From Sulfotelmatobacter sp963788225 (GTDB lineage: Bacteria > Acidobacteriota > Terriglobia > Terriglobales > Acidobacteriaceae): 64,000 nt of DNA. Position 1 is the stretch's first letter. Each line of letters starts with the position of its first letter. Position numbers and translations under genes: made by a program. The notes beneath the pieces were generated by a model, which saw nothing but the letters and a program-made list of their open reading frames with translations, was not told the DNA's origin and did no database searches. Where the stretch lies: positions 1 through 64,000 of the forward strand of contig CAWBGI010000002.1 of assembly GCA_963788225.1 (NCBI GenBank), in the 5' to 3' direction. Positions 32,992 to 41,199 of this stretch are shown here, piece after piece.

Positions 32992-34084
32992 GGTAACATT
33001 ACTTTTGATACCGGGTAACTTTTCGATTACCCCGAAGCTGGCGCTTTTTTCAGAACGGCTCGGCTGACTCTTTCCCTGTCAGTTCTTTGTAGGTGAGGCG
33101 CTTCCCGACGGTCTGCCGCACAGCGAGGTCGAAGCGGTCGGAATCGTTCAACGGATTGTCTTTGGTCGCGCGGTTGTTATAACGGAACATCGCTTCATCC
33201 AAGTAGCGATGCAAGTGGAACGGTTCTACGGCAACATAGGTTCCGCTGAGCGTGCGCTTCATCAAGCTCCAGAAATTTTCCAGCCCGTTCGTATGAACCT
33301 GCCCGTTGACGTATCGCTCCATGTGGTTCACGAACTCATGGGTGTATTCCTTCGGCAGAGATTTATAAACGCTGGCCTCATCGGTGTAAATCTTTGAGCC
33401 GTGCTCGACCTGATTTAAGACGGCAGTTTGCAAGGCTTCGCGGTTCACCTTCGGCACCACGGTTGCACGCACCTTGCGTTGCTGGCGATCCAGCACGCCC
33501 CACACTGCGGTTTTGTTGACTAGGTTCGCATCGCCAGTCATGGAAGTCTCACGCGCAACCTTGAACTGTGCACGGCGCGATGCGTGCATATTTTTCGCTT
33601 TCCCGCCGACGAATGTTTCGTCCGCTTCCACTTCGTTGCCGGGGCCTCCGAACTTGTAGAATGTTCCGGTCTGCAAAGCAAGGCGGAGTCTGTGATCCAT
33701 GAACCATGCCGACTTCTGGGTTACGCCAATCGCTTTTGCAACCTCGTAAGAACTGATGCCGTTCTTGCAATTCACAATCTGCCACAGCGCCATAAGCCAT
33801 TTGTCAACGCTGATGGGCGACTCTTCCATAACGGTTCCGGTCTTGAGCGTGAACTGCGGGGCCTTGTGCTTCTCGCGGCAGTGCCAGCGCTTGTACTTTT
33901 CGAGGAACAGGACGTTCTTCGCGCCACAGCGCGGGCAGATTACGCCATCCGGCCAGCGACGGGCCACAAGGTATTCGCGGCAGTTCTTCGGATCGGCGAA
34001 GTAGAGGACGGCTTGCTGTAGGCTCTTCGGTTCCATGCTTGAATCTTAGGCCGAATCGTCCATTTTGTCAAGTATGTTATTGCC
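32992..34084 (-). mobile_element. IS1595-family element, approximate limits
   Basis: One transposase flanked by weakly similar inverted ends: GGTAACATTACTTTTGAT at 32992 and, read inward from 34084, GGCAATAACATACTTGAC. No target duplication was found, so the limits are tentative. Confidence 0.5.
33050..34036 (-). CDS. IS1595-family transposase
   Basis: ISXO2-like transposase of 328 residues. The N-terminal zinc finger is CPRCGAKN … WHCREKHK; the helix-turn-helix segment is SSYEVAKAIGVTQKSAWFMD; the DDE/N core has GNEVEADETFVGGKAKNM (first aspartate), IYTDEASVYKSLPKEYTHEF (second) and VHTNGLENFWSLMKRTLSGT (N/E region), and the tail carries HLHRYLDEAMFRYNNR. Full length without frameshifts, so possibly active. 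It lies directly upstream (in transcription terms) of the Panacea module. Confidence 0.92.
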   Translation of the reverse strand: MEPKSLQQAVLYFADPKNCREYLVARRWPDGVICPRCGAKNVLFLEKYKRWHCREKHKAPQFTLKTGTVMEESPISVDKWLMALWQIVNCKNGISSYEVAKAIGVTQKSAWFMDHRLRLALQTGTFYKFGGPGNEVEADETFVGGKAKNMHASRRAQFKVARETSMTGDANLVNKTAVWGVLDRQQRKVRATVVPKVNREALQTAVLNQVEHGSKIYTDEASVYKSLPKEYTHEFVNHMERYVNGQVHTNGLENFWSLMKRTLSGTYVAVEPFHLHRYLDEAMFRYNNRATKDNPLNDSDRFDLAVRQTVGKRLTYKELTGKESAEPF

Positions 34085-34241
34085 AAATTCCCGGTTGCAA
34101 CCTGCCCTCCGCCGTTCTATCATTCGCCGCGCAGTCTTCCCCTTACCCATACGGAACCATGTTCTTATCCTGCAGAGGGATCCTCGCGGATATCTTCTTA
34201 GCGCCAGATCGTAAGTCCTAATACGAAAGGAACCCGCAGCC

Positions 34242-35093
34242 ATGCCCGTAAAGATGCTCGCCACTCTACCGGACGCACGCAGCAGCGTCACCATCAAGAC
34301 CGACCCAACCAGAATCGATCCTCTCAAACTGAAGCTGGGCAAGCACCCGGCGCGGCACGATCCGCGAACTCTGCTCTTCGCCACTTACGCCACGGCCGCG
34401 CTGCCCGCTCCGCCTCCCAGCCTCGATCTGACCACGAAGTTGAAAGCCCCGTGGGGCATGATGGAGAACGCCCAACTCGGCGACTGCACCTGCGCCGCCG
34501 CCGGCCACCTCATGATGGAGTGGACTTCCAACGCCAAGCCCAAGGTCTTCACGCCCTCCGACAAGCAAATCGTAGCCGCCTATTCCGCCATCACCGGCTA
34601 CAACCCTAAGACCGGAGCCAACGACAATGGCGCCGTCGAGATCGACGTGCTCAACTATTGGCGGCAAAGCGGCATCGCCGGGCGCAAGATCACAGCTTTC
34701 ATTGCCCTCGAACCCTCCAACACCACTCACATCATGGATGGCGCCTGGATCTTCGGCGGCTGCTACATCGGATTGAACTTGCCCAAGAGCGCGCAAGCCC
34801 AGACCAGCAACAAACAGATCTGGTCCGTTCCTCCATCCGGCCTGACCGGCGATGGCGCACCCGGCTCCTGGGGCGGACACGCCGTCCCGGTCGTCGCCTA
34901 CGATGCCCGCAGCGTAACGGTCGTCACTTGGGGCGCGCTCCAAACCATGACCTGGGGCTTCTGGGCAGCGTATTGCGATGAGGCCTACGCCATCCTCAGC
35001 CCCGATTTTCTCGAGCAGAAAGGCGGCCAGCCAGTCACGCCCGACGGCTTCAACGTGGCGCAATTACAAGAGGACCTGGCCGATTTGAAGTGA
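34242..35093 (+). CDS. cysteine-protease-like protein of unknown function
   Basis: Encodes 283 residues without a signal peptide. Two segments recall papain-fold/C39-like peptidases: NAQLGDCTCAAAGHLMMEWT (cysteine preceded by a G-D and followed by a small-residue helix) and GSWGGHAVPVVAYDARSVTV (histidine strand), with TWGALQTMTWGFWAAYCDEA carrying a possible third residue. No family name can be assigned with certainty. GAAAGGAAC upstream is the ribosome site. The membrane-protein gene at 35228 follows on the same strand after a hairpin. Confidence 0.6.
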   Translation: MPVKMLATLPDARSSVTIKTDPTRIDPLKLKLGKHPARHDPRTLLFATYATAALPAPPPSLDLTTKLKAPWGMMENAQLGDCTCAAAGHLMMEWTSNAKPKVFTPSDKQIVAAYSAITGYNPKTGANDNGAVEIDVLNYWRQSGIAGRKITAFIALEPSNTTHIMDGAWIFGGCYIGLNLPKSAQAQTSNKQIWSVPPSGLTGDGAPGSWGGHAVPVVAYDARSVTVVTWGALQTMTWGFWAAYCDEAYAILSPDFLEQKGGQPVTPDGFNVAQLQEDLADLK

Positions 35094-35103
35094 GGCGAGA
35101 AAT

Positions 35104-35163
35104 CAGGTCTCAGGTCTTGGGTGTTAGGCGAATTCCTAACACCTAAGATCTGACACCTAGGAC
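35104..35163. repeat. intergenic inverted repeat
   Basis: CAGGTCTCAGGTCTTGGGTG-TTAGG, six-base loop, CCTAACACCTAAGATCTGAC-ACCT: a long imperfect hairpin just after a stop codon. It is built from repeated CAGGTCT/AGGTCT units and may be a repeat family of its own. Confidence 0.6.
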
Positions 35164-35227
35164 CCAACTCCGTTAAGCCACTAAGCCGGGACACGCTGAA
35201 CTCGACAGAAAGAGAAGTGAATGACTC

Positions 35228-36283
35228 ATGGGCGCCCTTAACATTGCCTTCGACATCATCATCGTAGGTGCGCTGGCTCTTCCCTGGGTGCTCCTCGTCA
35301 TCGACCTCTTCTTCTCCACCAACGTAAGCCGCGTAAGAAGCCTCCTGCAATGGGTTGTTAAGCAAAACCAACCCGCGGTGGCGGGGGTTCTCTTGTTTGC
35401 AATGACCTTTGCCCTGGGCTCGACCGTGTCTCGCATCGCGCAGGATTTCTTCGATGACGACGACCTCCACATCCATGCCTATCACCGTCTGTTTCGTGTA
35501 GGCGTAACCGAGAGCAGCATTCGGACCAACGTCTTTTGTAAGGCCTTTGAAGACACCCCAACTCCAGCGCCGGTCGATCCCACCGCCGCAAAACAGCAAA
35601 AATTCAAGGACCAAAATTCTCAATGCCTATACACCGGGCGGTGGATTATCCCAACCCACGACCCGGATACTCACCAGCCGGTCATCGTCGACCAGGCTAC
35701 CAACCAGCGAATCACCGCCAAATGGATCAACGACCAGCAAGATCTGGCCAGAGACATTTTCTACACGCATGAGGCCGCCGTTCTGTTAAAAGGAACCGAC
35801 GCGACCGAGAGAATCCGCCAGTTCCACGATCAGATCATGGTGCTGAGAGGCGCTGCCTTTAATGGGCTGGTTGCCTTCACTTTGTGCTTATTCTGGTGGA
35901 GTGCGAAATCTTTCCCCGGCCTGGGATGGGCTGCGTCTTTGTTTTATGCGCTCCTGGGGTTGAACGCATTGGTCCACCATTTTTCCGAGACTCCGATCAG
36001 CGATCCCCCTTACATGGAATTCACTTTGCTCGTACTCGCCGCGGCCGGGTGGTCCATTCTATGGAGATACACTCCGAAGGGAAGAAGGCTCCGCGGAAAG
36101 CTGCGAGCGCAGACCGGACTGAAGCCGCTTCCGTTTGGCTACGTTGTGCTCGCCGCGTTCCTCACCGTCACGGTTTCCTTGGGATGGTGGGCTACTCAGG
36201 TGCTCTATGACCAGCAGGTGATCCACTCCTACAAGGCCCTGAAGTTGATTCCGGCCGAGCCGGCTACGCCCAGTCGGAAATAG
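35228..36283 (+). CDS. integral membrane protein of unknown function
   Basis: Encodes 351 residues. Membrane helices are visible at about 5-27, 55-75, 208-225, 234-250, 263-280 and 298-318. Between the second and third lies a soluble loop of about 130 residues with two Cys and an Asp/His-rich start (FFDDDDLHIHAYHRLFRVGV). No family recognised. The gene converges with the small gene at 36264, the two ends overlapping by 20 bases. Confidence 0.65.
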   Translation: MGALNIAFDIIIVGALALPWVLLVIDLFFSTNVSRVRSLLQWVVKQNQPAVAGVLLFAMTFALGSTVSRIAQDFFDDDDLHIHAYHRLFRVGVTESSIRTNVFCKAFEDTPTPAPVDPTAAKQQKFKDQNSQCLYTGRWIIPTHDPDTHQPVIVDQATNQRITAKWINDQQDLARDIFYTHEAAVLLKGTDATERIRQFHDQIMVLRGAAFNGLVAFTLCLFWWSAKSFPGLGWAASLFYALLGLNALVHHFSETPISDPPYMEFTLLVLAAAGWSILWRYTPKGRRLRGKLRAQTGLKPLPFGYVVLAAFLTVTVSLGWWATQVLYDQQVIHSYKALKLIPAEPATPSRK

Positions 36284-36554
36284 ACTTGTCGGCAACTCGC
36301 GGGCTCGCTTGTTCTTCTTGTTCCTTTCTGAGGTCTTGCTGATTTTGGCGCTCCTTATCCCCCCGATCCTCTTCACCTGCCTCCCGCCTTACGGCGCACG
36401 CCTCCCCAGTTTCAGACTCGCCGGCCAGTTCTGACGCAAACTCTAACAACTTCTTCCTGGTGCGCTCCGCCTCTCGTTTGGCTGCCGCTTTCTGCGCGGA
36501 ATAAGCGGCATCCAGTTGGGCATTGAGATTGATCGGGTTCGCACGCACGTTCAT
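36264..36554 (-). CDS. small charged protein of unknown function
   Basis: Encodes 96 residues with a strong ribosome site (AAAGGAG nine bases before ATG). MNVRANPINLNAQLDAAYSA begins a protein that is a long charged helix (QKAAAKREAERTRKKLLEFA) followed by a disordered Glu/Gln/Arg-rich tail ending in SDWA. I recall similarly patterned small proteins in other Acidobacteria. It overlaps the end of the membrane-protein gene on the other strand. Confidence 0.6.
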   Translation of the reverse strand: MNVRANPINLNAQLDAAYSAQKAAAKREAERTRKKLLEFASELAGESETGEACAVRREAGEEDRGDKERQNQQDLRKEQEEQASPRVADKSISDWA

Positions 36555-36698
36555 AGCTATGCTCCTTTAGCGGCAAAACTTTGCAATTCACGCGCCGAAC
36601 CAGCCTCGCAGCCACCAGACCTTCGCCCTAAGTGCGCACGCTTTCCCGTTCCGGTTTAGAATTCTCTCCTGTGGTCAAATGAAATCGAGCAAGCACAA

Positions 36699-38261
36699 TT
36701 GACGCCCTCGCGTATCATTCTGAAGGAGCCTCATTCTACTTTGCGTCTGACTCGCCGCCAGTTTGCGCACTCAACCCTCGCCGCAGGCATAGCCGCCGCG
36801 CTGCCGGCGGGTCTGCTTTCGGGATGCAGTGTGTCGTCAAACGCCGCGCGCACCGCGGGCTCTGCAACTCTCGTTCCTCATGCGCTGCAGTTCGATTCTT
36901 CGTCCGAACTTATGTTTCCCAAAAATTTCTTCTGGGGCGCGGCCACCGCCTCCTATCAGATTGAAGGCGCGTGGAATGAAGACGGCAAAGGCGAATCGAT
37001 CTGGGACCGCTTCGCGCACATTCCGGGAAAGATCAAAAATGGCGATACCGGCGACCTGGCCTGCGATTCCTATCATCGCTGGCGCGAAGACATCGCACTG
37101 CTGCGCGCGATGAATTTGAACAGCTACCGCTTCTCGATTTCTTGGCCACGCATACAGCCCGCCGGCTCTGGTCCTGCGAATTCCAAAGGCATCGACTACT
37201 ACAGCCGTCTCGTCGATGCCTTGCTGGACGCCCGAATTCGTCCATTCGTCACGCTCTATCACTGGGACCTGCCGCAGGCCTTGGAAGACGCCGGCGGCTG
37301 GCCCAACCGCGACACCGCTGCTCGTTTTGCCGATTACGTGGAGGTCGTGGCGCGAGCGCTCGGCGACCGCGTCTCCGATTGGATGCTGTTCAACGAACCC
37401 TCCGCTTTCACCGACCTGGGTTATCTCGAAGGCAAGCACGCTCCCGGACGTAAAAGCGTACTCGACTTTCTGAGAGCTTCACACACAGTAAACCGGGCGC
37501 AGGCCGCCGGCTTTCGAGCGTTGAAGGGCGCGCGTCCCTCCGCTCGCGTCGGCTCCGCTTTCAGTATGTCGGTGTGCGAACCCGCGACCGACTCCGAAGA
37601 GGATAAATTGGCGGCGGAGCGCGCTCATGCCATTACCAACCTTTGGTTTCTCGAGCCAGCGCTCAACGGACGCTATCCCGAGGCACTCGCGTTTCTTCCG
37701 GAGACTGCCATGGGTATCCGGTCTGGCGACAAGATGCGCGCACCACTCGATTTCATCGGCATCAATCTCTACTATCGCACCATCGCATCAGCCCCCGGCA
37801 CGATGGAGCGCATTGCGCACGCGCAGCAGTGGCTATTCCCCGTGAAAATGACCGGAGGTCAACAAGGTCCGAAAACCAGCAATGGATGGGAGGTCTGGCC
37901 GCAGGCGATGTACGACATCGTCATGCGCATCAGCCGCGACTTCAACCGCCCGCAGATCGAGATCACCGAAAGCGGGTGCGCCTACAACGACGGTCCCGAC
38001 GCCAGCGGTGCGATTCGCGACGGGCGCCGCATTGATTATCACCGCCAATACCTGCAAGCCCTCGCGCGGGCGATTGCCGATGGCGCGGACGTTCGCAGCT
38101 ATCATGCGTGGACGTTGCTCGACAACTTCGAGTGGGCGGAGGGTTTCAGCCAGCGCTTCGGCCTGGCCTACGTGGACTTCAAGACGCAGCAGCGCACCAT
38201 CAAAGACTCAGGCCGCTGGTACGCCAAGGTAGCCGCCGAGAATCGCGTAGGACCAGAATGA
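36699..38261 (+). CDS. exported GH1 beta-glucosidase
   Basis: Glycoside hydrolase family 1 enzyme of 520 residues, hydrolysing beta-glucosides or galactosides with retention. An N-terminal twin-arginine signal (TRRQFAHSTLAAGIAAALPA) is followed by a lipobox-like LLSGC, so the enzyme is probably Tat-exported and perhaps lipid-anchored, unusual for GH1. The catalytic domain opens FPKNFFWGAATASYQIEGAW. The acid/base is E233 (MLFNEPS) and the nucleophile E424 (ITESGCAYND). The start is a TTG. The last codons and stop lie inside the first unit of a REP array (38247). Confidence 0.93.
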   Translation: MTPSRIILKEPHSTLRLTRRQFAHSTLAAGIAAALPAGLLSGCSVSSNAARTAGSATLVPHALQFDSSSELMFPKNFFWGAATASYQIEGAWNEDGKGESIWDRFAHIPGKIKNGDTGDLACDSYHRWREDIALLRAMNLNSYRFSISWPRIQPAGSGPANSKGIDYYSRLVDALLDARIRPFVTLYHWDLPQALEDAGGWPNRDTAARFADYVEVVARALGDRVSDWMLFNEPSAFTDLGYLEGKHAPGRKSVLDFLRASHTVNRAQAAGFRALKGARPSARVGSAFSMSVCEPATDSEEDKLAAERAHAITNLWFLEPALNGRYPEALAFLPETAMGIRSGDKMRAPLDFIGINLYYRTIASAPGTMERIAHAQQWLFPVKMTGGQQGPKTSNGWEVWPQAMYDIVMRISRDFNRPQIEITESGCAYNDGPDASGAIRDGRRIDYHRQYLQALARAIADGADVRSYHAWTLLDNFEWAEGFSQRFGLAYVDFKTQQRTIKDSGRWYAKVAAENRVGPE

Positions 38262-38352
38262 TTGTGTGGGACCGGACCGATTGTGTGGGACCAGAACGGT
38301 TGTGTGGGACCGGGTCCATTGACCCGGTCGCGGCCCGCAGGGCCGCGCCTTT
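38247..38352. repeat. REP array, family F, overlapping the GH1 stop codon
   Basis: Four near-identical 19-20 base units, each starting GTAGGACC or GTGGGACC (38247, about 38265, 38284 and 38303), the last extending into the full palindrome GACCGGGTC-CATT-GACCCGGTC, followed by a second palindrome GCGGCCCGCAGGGCCGCG. The 5' GTAG/GTGG before a GC-rich hairpin is the layout of RAYT-associated REPs. Confidence 0.8.
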
Positions 38353-38373
38353 CCTAGCCACATGCACAACCCT

Positions 38374-39015
38374 TTACTTAGCCGGCGCCGAAATCTTAAG
38401 CCGGTCCCGTTCCTCCGCCAGCTTCCGCTGCAGCGCGGGATTCACCAACGACACCGGCACTTCCATGTCTCCAACCTTGAACTCCGTCGGATCGAACGTG
38501 GCATATCCATCCTTCTGACCCATGTGCCCGGAGATTGTGATCCATACATCTTTCCCGGCAATCTCCGTCAGAAACTGCCCGTGAACGGTATCCCCGTCAT
38601 AGGTGACCTTCTGATCCTTAATGTTGGGCGCGCCGTCGCCGACGTTCGAATCCGGAGTCAACCCCGCCGCGCTGGCGCCCAATACTTTGCTGATGGCAGC
38701 GCTCACCGCGTCGGAGTTAACGCGCGGGTTGGCCTTCGCGCTCTGTGGCGCTGCCGAACTCTTGGTTTGCGGAAGCACTGCGGAAGTTGCAGGATATCCG
38801 AGGCTGGGCTGCGATTGCTGCGTCGGCTGCACCGCCCGCGCGGTCGGCTCTGGCTGCTCCGCTTTCTGGCTGGACGATTGAGTATTGATCTGACCGCTGG
38901 CCGCGGCCGGAGCCTGTGGTGTCTGCGCCGTAGGCGCCGACTTCTTCACCAGCAGGAAAATGGCCACCAGCAAAGCCAGCAGCGTCGCGATGCTAATGAT
39001 GCGATCAAGCTTCAT
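38374..39015 (-). CDS. membrane-anchored protein of unknown function
   Basis: Encodes 213 residues. One N-terminal helix (MKLDRIISIATLLALLVAIF) is followed by a Ser/Gln/Pro/Ala-rich disordered region (about 25-95) and a compact C-terminal domain (about 98-213) with KVTYDGDTVHGQFLTEIAGK, VWITISGHMGQKDGYATFDP and FKVGDMEVPVSLVNPALQRK. The layout is a tethered periplasmic domain. It is flanked on both sides by REP arrays. No family recognised. Confidence 0.65.
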   Translation of the reverse strand: MKLDRIISIATLLALLVAIFLLVKKSAPTAQTPQAPAAASGQINTQSSSQKAEQPEPTARAVQPTQQSQPSLGYPATSAVLPQTKSSAAPQSAKANPRVNSDAVSAAISKVLGASAAGLTPDSNVGDGAPNIKDQKVTYDGDTVHGQFLTEIAGKDVWITISGHMGQKDGYATFDPTEFKVGDMEVPVSLVNPALQRKLAEERDRLKISAPAK

Positions 39016-39073
39016 GTAGGCCCTCTAAGTTCATCGTAGGGGCACAGGAGAGAAAAAATCAGATTACGTCAGT

Positions 39074-39153
39074 CACATGTAGAACCGGGTCACATGTAGG
39101 ACCGGGTCTGTGTAGGACCGGGTCTCTGACCCGGTCAGCGGCCGCAGGCCGCT
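39074..39153. repeat. REP array, family F, left of RAYT
   Basis: Three units beginning GTAGAACC, GTAGGACC, GTAGGACC; the last completes GACCGGGTC-TCT-GACCCGGTC and is followed by AGCGGCCGCAGGCCGCT. Confidence 0.85.
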
Positions 39154-39173
39154 CTGCTCTCCCCACCACGACC

Positions 39174-39647
39174 TCACAAGATGGGAACTTCACCCTTCCA
39201 CAGCCAGCGGTACTCGCTCGCAGCCCTAACGAGCTCCGCCCGTACCGGGTTATCGCAAACATAATCCACCTTGTCCACCAAACTCTCATTCGATCGAAGA
39301 ACGTGATCGAAGAACTCCTCTTGCCAAACCGGGCCGGTGCGTTTGAGCATGTGATTGATCCGCCACGCCGCCGTACCCTTGATGGCCTTCATGATTTCGG
39401 GCAAGCTGTAGCTCCAGCCGTCCTCCCGGCGCAGTGGCGAATAGACCAGATGAACGTGGTCAGGCATGACCACCGCGACATGCAAATTGAACTTGCAGTT
39501 ATTCTCCTTTATGCAACACTCGAACACAATGTCGCGCCCAGCTGGTGGGAGCTTCCATCTGTTCTTGGTAGCGAAGGTTACGAAGAGAGGATGATCATCC
39601 TTTTGAAGATGCGGAAGGCGACGGCGGTAATCATACTTCGGCTGCAT
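39174..39647 (-). CDS. REP-associated tyrosine transposase (RAYT)
   Basis: Y1-HUH single-strand transposase of 157 residues, related to IS200/IS605 TnpA. HLVYSPLRREDG follows the HUH motif in VVMPDHVHLVY, which gives the two metal-binding histidines; the nucleophilic tyrosine is in KVDYVCDNPVRAELV near the C-terminus. FVTFATKNRWKLPPAGRDIV is the usual first strand and helix. RAYTs process REP palindromes and are thought to spread them within a genome, without moving the gene itself as a classical IS. Confidence 0.92.
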   Translation of the reverse strand: MQPKYDYRRRLPHLQKDDHPLFVTFATKNRWKLPPAGRDIVFECCIKENNCKFNLHVAVVMPDHVHLVYSPLRREDGWSYSLPEIMKAIKGTAAWRINHMLKRTGPVWQEEFFDHVLRSNESLVDKVDYVCDNPVRAELVRAASEYRWLWKGEVPIL

Positions 39648-39665
39648 ACGGACGGCCCTGCGGAC

Positions 39666-39694
39666 CTGACCGGGTCAGAGACCCGGTCCCACAC
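39666..39694. repeat. REP palindrome, family F, right of RAYT
   Basis: Read on the minus strand: GTGTGGGACCGGGTCTCTGA, CCCGGTCAG. It ends nine bases before the gatB stop codon and faces the left array. Confidence 0.85.
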
Positions 39695-39702
39695 ATTCAC
39701 AT

Positions 39703-41199
39703 TCACCCCAGCTTCTTGCTCAGCAACTCATTCACCAACTGCGGATTGGCCTGGCCTTTAGAAGCCTTCATCACCTGGCCGACGAAGAACCCGAGCATGG
39801 TCTTCTTGCCGGCTCGGTATTGTTCGAGCTGTTTGGGATTCGCCGCCAGCACTTCGTCGACGATCTTCTCGAGCGCGGAGGTGTCGCTGGATTGCTGCGG
39901 GCGGCCTTCTTCTTCATAGACCTCGGGGAAATCCTGGTTGCGCTCGAAGCTGAGGTCGTACAGATCCTTGAGCATCTTGCCGGAGATGGCGCCGCTCTCC
40001 ACCAAATCGGCCGACGCCGCCACGCCCTTCATCGAAATCGGAGACTGCTCGATCGATACGCCCCTGGCCTTAAGTCGCCCCATTAACTCGCTCTGCACCA
40101 GGTTCGCCACCCGCTTAGGATTCTTCGCCGCCTTCGCCGCTGCTTCAAACTGATCGGCGAGCGACTTTGAAACCGTCAGCACCTGCGCGTCGTATTCCGT
40201 CACCCCAAACTCACGCACGAACCGCGCGCGGCGCGCTTCCGGCAGTTCGGGCATGGTCTTCGCGATCTCGGCTTTCCACTTCTCGTCGACTACCAGCGGG
40301 AGCAGGTCAGGTTCCGGGAAATAGCGGTAGTCGTGCGCCTGCTCTTTCGAGCGCATGCTGTAGGTCTTGCCTTCGTGCGCGTTGTAGAGGCGCGTCTCCT
40401 GCACGATCTTGCCGCCGCCCTCGATCACCTCAATCTGGCGCGCGATCTCATAGACCAGCGCCTCGCGGATGAAGCGGAACGAGTTCACATTCTTGATTTC
40501 GGTCTTCGTGCCCAACTCTTTCTGGCCGCGCGGGCGCACGCTGACGTTGGCGTCGCAGCGCAGCGAACCCTCCTCCATGTTGCAGTCGCTCACGCCGGTG
40601 TAGAGGATGATCTCCTTCAGCCGCGTCAGGTATTCGTGGGCCTCGTCGGGCGTGGCAATGTCGGGCTCGCTGACAATCTCGATCAGCGGCACGCCGGTGC
40701 GGTTAAGGTCGATGGCAGTCTTCTCATCGGAGCCGGGAAAGCCCTCGTGCAGGCTCTTGCCAGCGTCCTCCTCAAGATGCACCCGGGTGATCCCGATTTT
40801 CTTTACCCTGTGGTCCTCTGCGTCCCCTGTGTTTAGGATTTTTACTTCGATGTATCCATGCTCAGCCAGCGGCTTGTCATATTGCGAAATCTGGTAGCCC
40901 TTGGGCAAGTCGGGATAGAAATAATTCTTGCGCGCAAAGATCGAAGTCTCATTGATGCGGCAATTCAGCGCCATCGCCGCCAGCGTTGCGAACTCGACCG
41001 CCTTGCGGTTCAGCACCGGCAAAGTCCCGGGCATGCCCAGGCACACGGGACAAACATTGGTGTTGGGCGGAGCGCCGAAGCGCGTGGAGCAGGAGCAGAA
41101 GATCTTCGACGCCGTCAGAAGTTGTACGTGAACTTCGAGGCCGATGACCGGCTCGTAGGTCGTGGAAGCGGCGACGGAGGCGTCCGCGGAGCTCGACAT
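39703..41199 (-). CDS. gatB: Asp-tRNA(Asn)/Glu-tRNA(Gln) amidotransferase subunit B, with an in-frame repeat insertion
   Basis: GatB, 498 residues, the kinase/tRNA-binding subunit of GatCAB, which converts Glu-tRNA(Gln) to Gln-tRNA(Gln) and Asp-tRNA(Asn) to Asn-tRNA(Asn). Signatures: YEPVIGLEVHVQLLTASKIF, the zinc cysteines CSCSTRFG and CPVCLGMPG, FARKNYFYPDLPKGYQISQY, GVPLIEIVSEPD, and the C-terminal YqeY-like tail. Between YIEVK and KIGITRVHLEED, where relatives have a short turn, about 13 residues (ILNTGDAEDHRVK) are encoded by a family E repeat at 40801-40838. The frame is kept, so the protein is probably functional. No gatA/gatC in view. Confidence 0.96.
   Translation of the reverse strand: MSSSADASVAASTTYEPVIGLEVHVQLLTASKIFCSCSTRFGAPPNTNVCPVCLGMPGTLPVLNRKAVEFATLAAMALNCRINETSIFARKNYFYPDLPKGYQISQYDKPLAEHGYIEVKILNTGDAEDHRVKKIGITRVHLEEDAGKSLHEGFPGSDEKTAIDLNRTGVPLIEIVSEPDIATPDEAHEYLTRLKEIILYTGVSDCNMEEGSLRCDANVSVRPRGQKELGTKTEIKNVNSFRFIREALVYEIARQIEVIEGGGKIVQETRLYNAHEGKTYSMRSKEQAHDYRYFPEPDLLPLVVDEKWKAEIAKTMPELPEARRARFVREFGVTEYDAQVLTVSKSLADQFEAAAKAAKNPKRVANLVQSELMGRLKARGVSIEQSPISMKGVAASADLVESGAISGKMLKDLYDLSFERNQDFPEVYEEEGRPQQSSDTSALEKIVDEVLAANPKQLEQYRAGKKTMLGFFVGQVMKASKGQANPQLVNELLSKKLG
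40801..40838 (-). repeat. family E repeat inside gatB
   Basis: On the minus strand: AATCCTAAACACAGGGGACG, CAGAGGACCACAGGGTAAAG. It matches the intergenic copy at 48973-49008 at most positions. It encodes about residues 121-134 of GatB. Confidence 0.85.

Larger units (their letters stand above)
39074..39694 (-). mobile_element. REP-RAYT unit (REPtron-like)
   Basis: A RAYT transposase gene bracketed by family F REP palindromes in opposite orientation. In known cases the RAYT binds and cleaves such REPs at the GTAG-type tetranucleotide. Boundaries are those of the outer REPs. Confidence 0.75.

Noticed and set aside
34242..35093. Confident assignment as a C39 bacteriocin-processing peptidase
   Set aside because: Only two short motif-like segments agree; no ABC transporter or precursor peptide is present.
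38247..38352. Possible CRISPR from the 19-base tandem units
   Set aside because: Units are directly adjacent without spacers and fit REP heads beside a RAYT.
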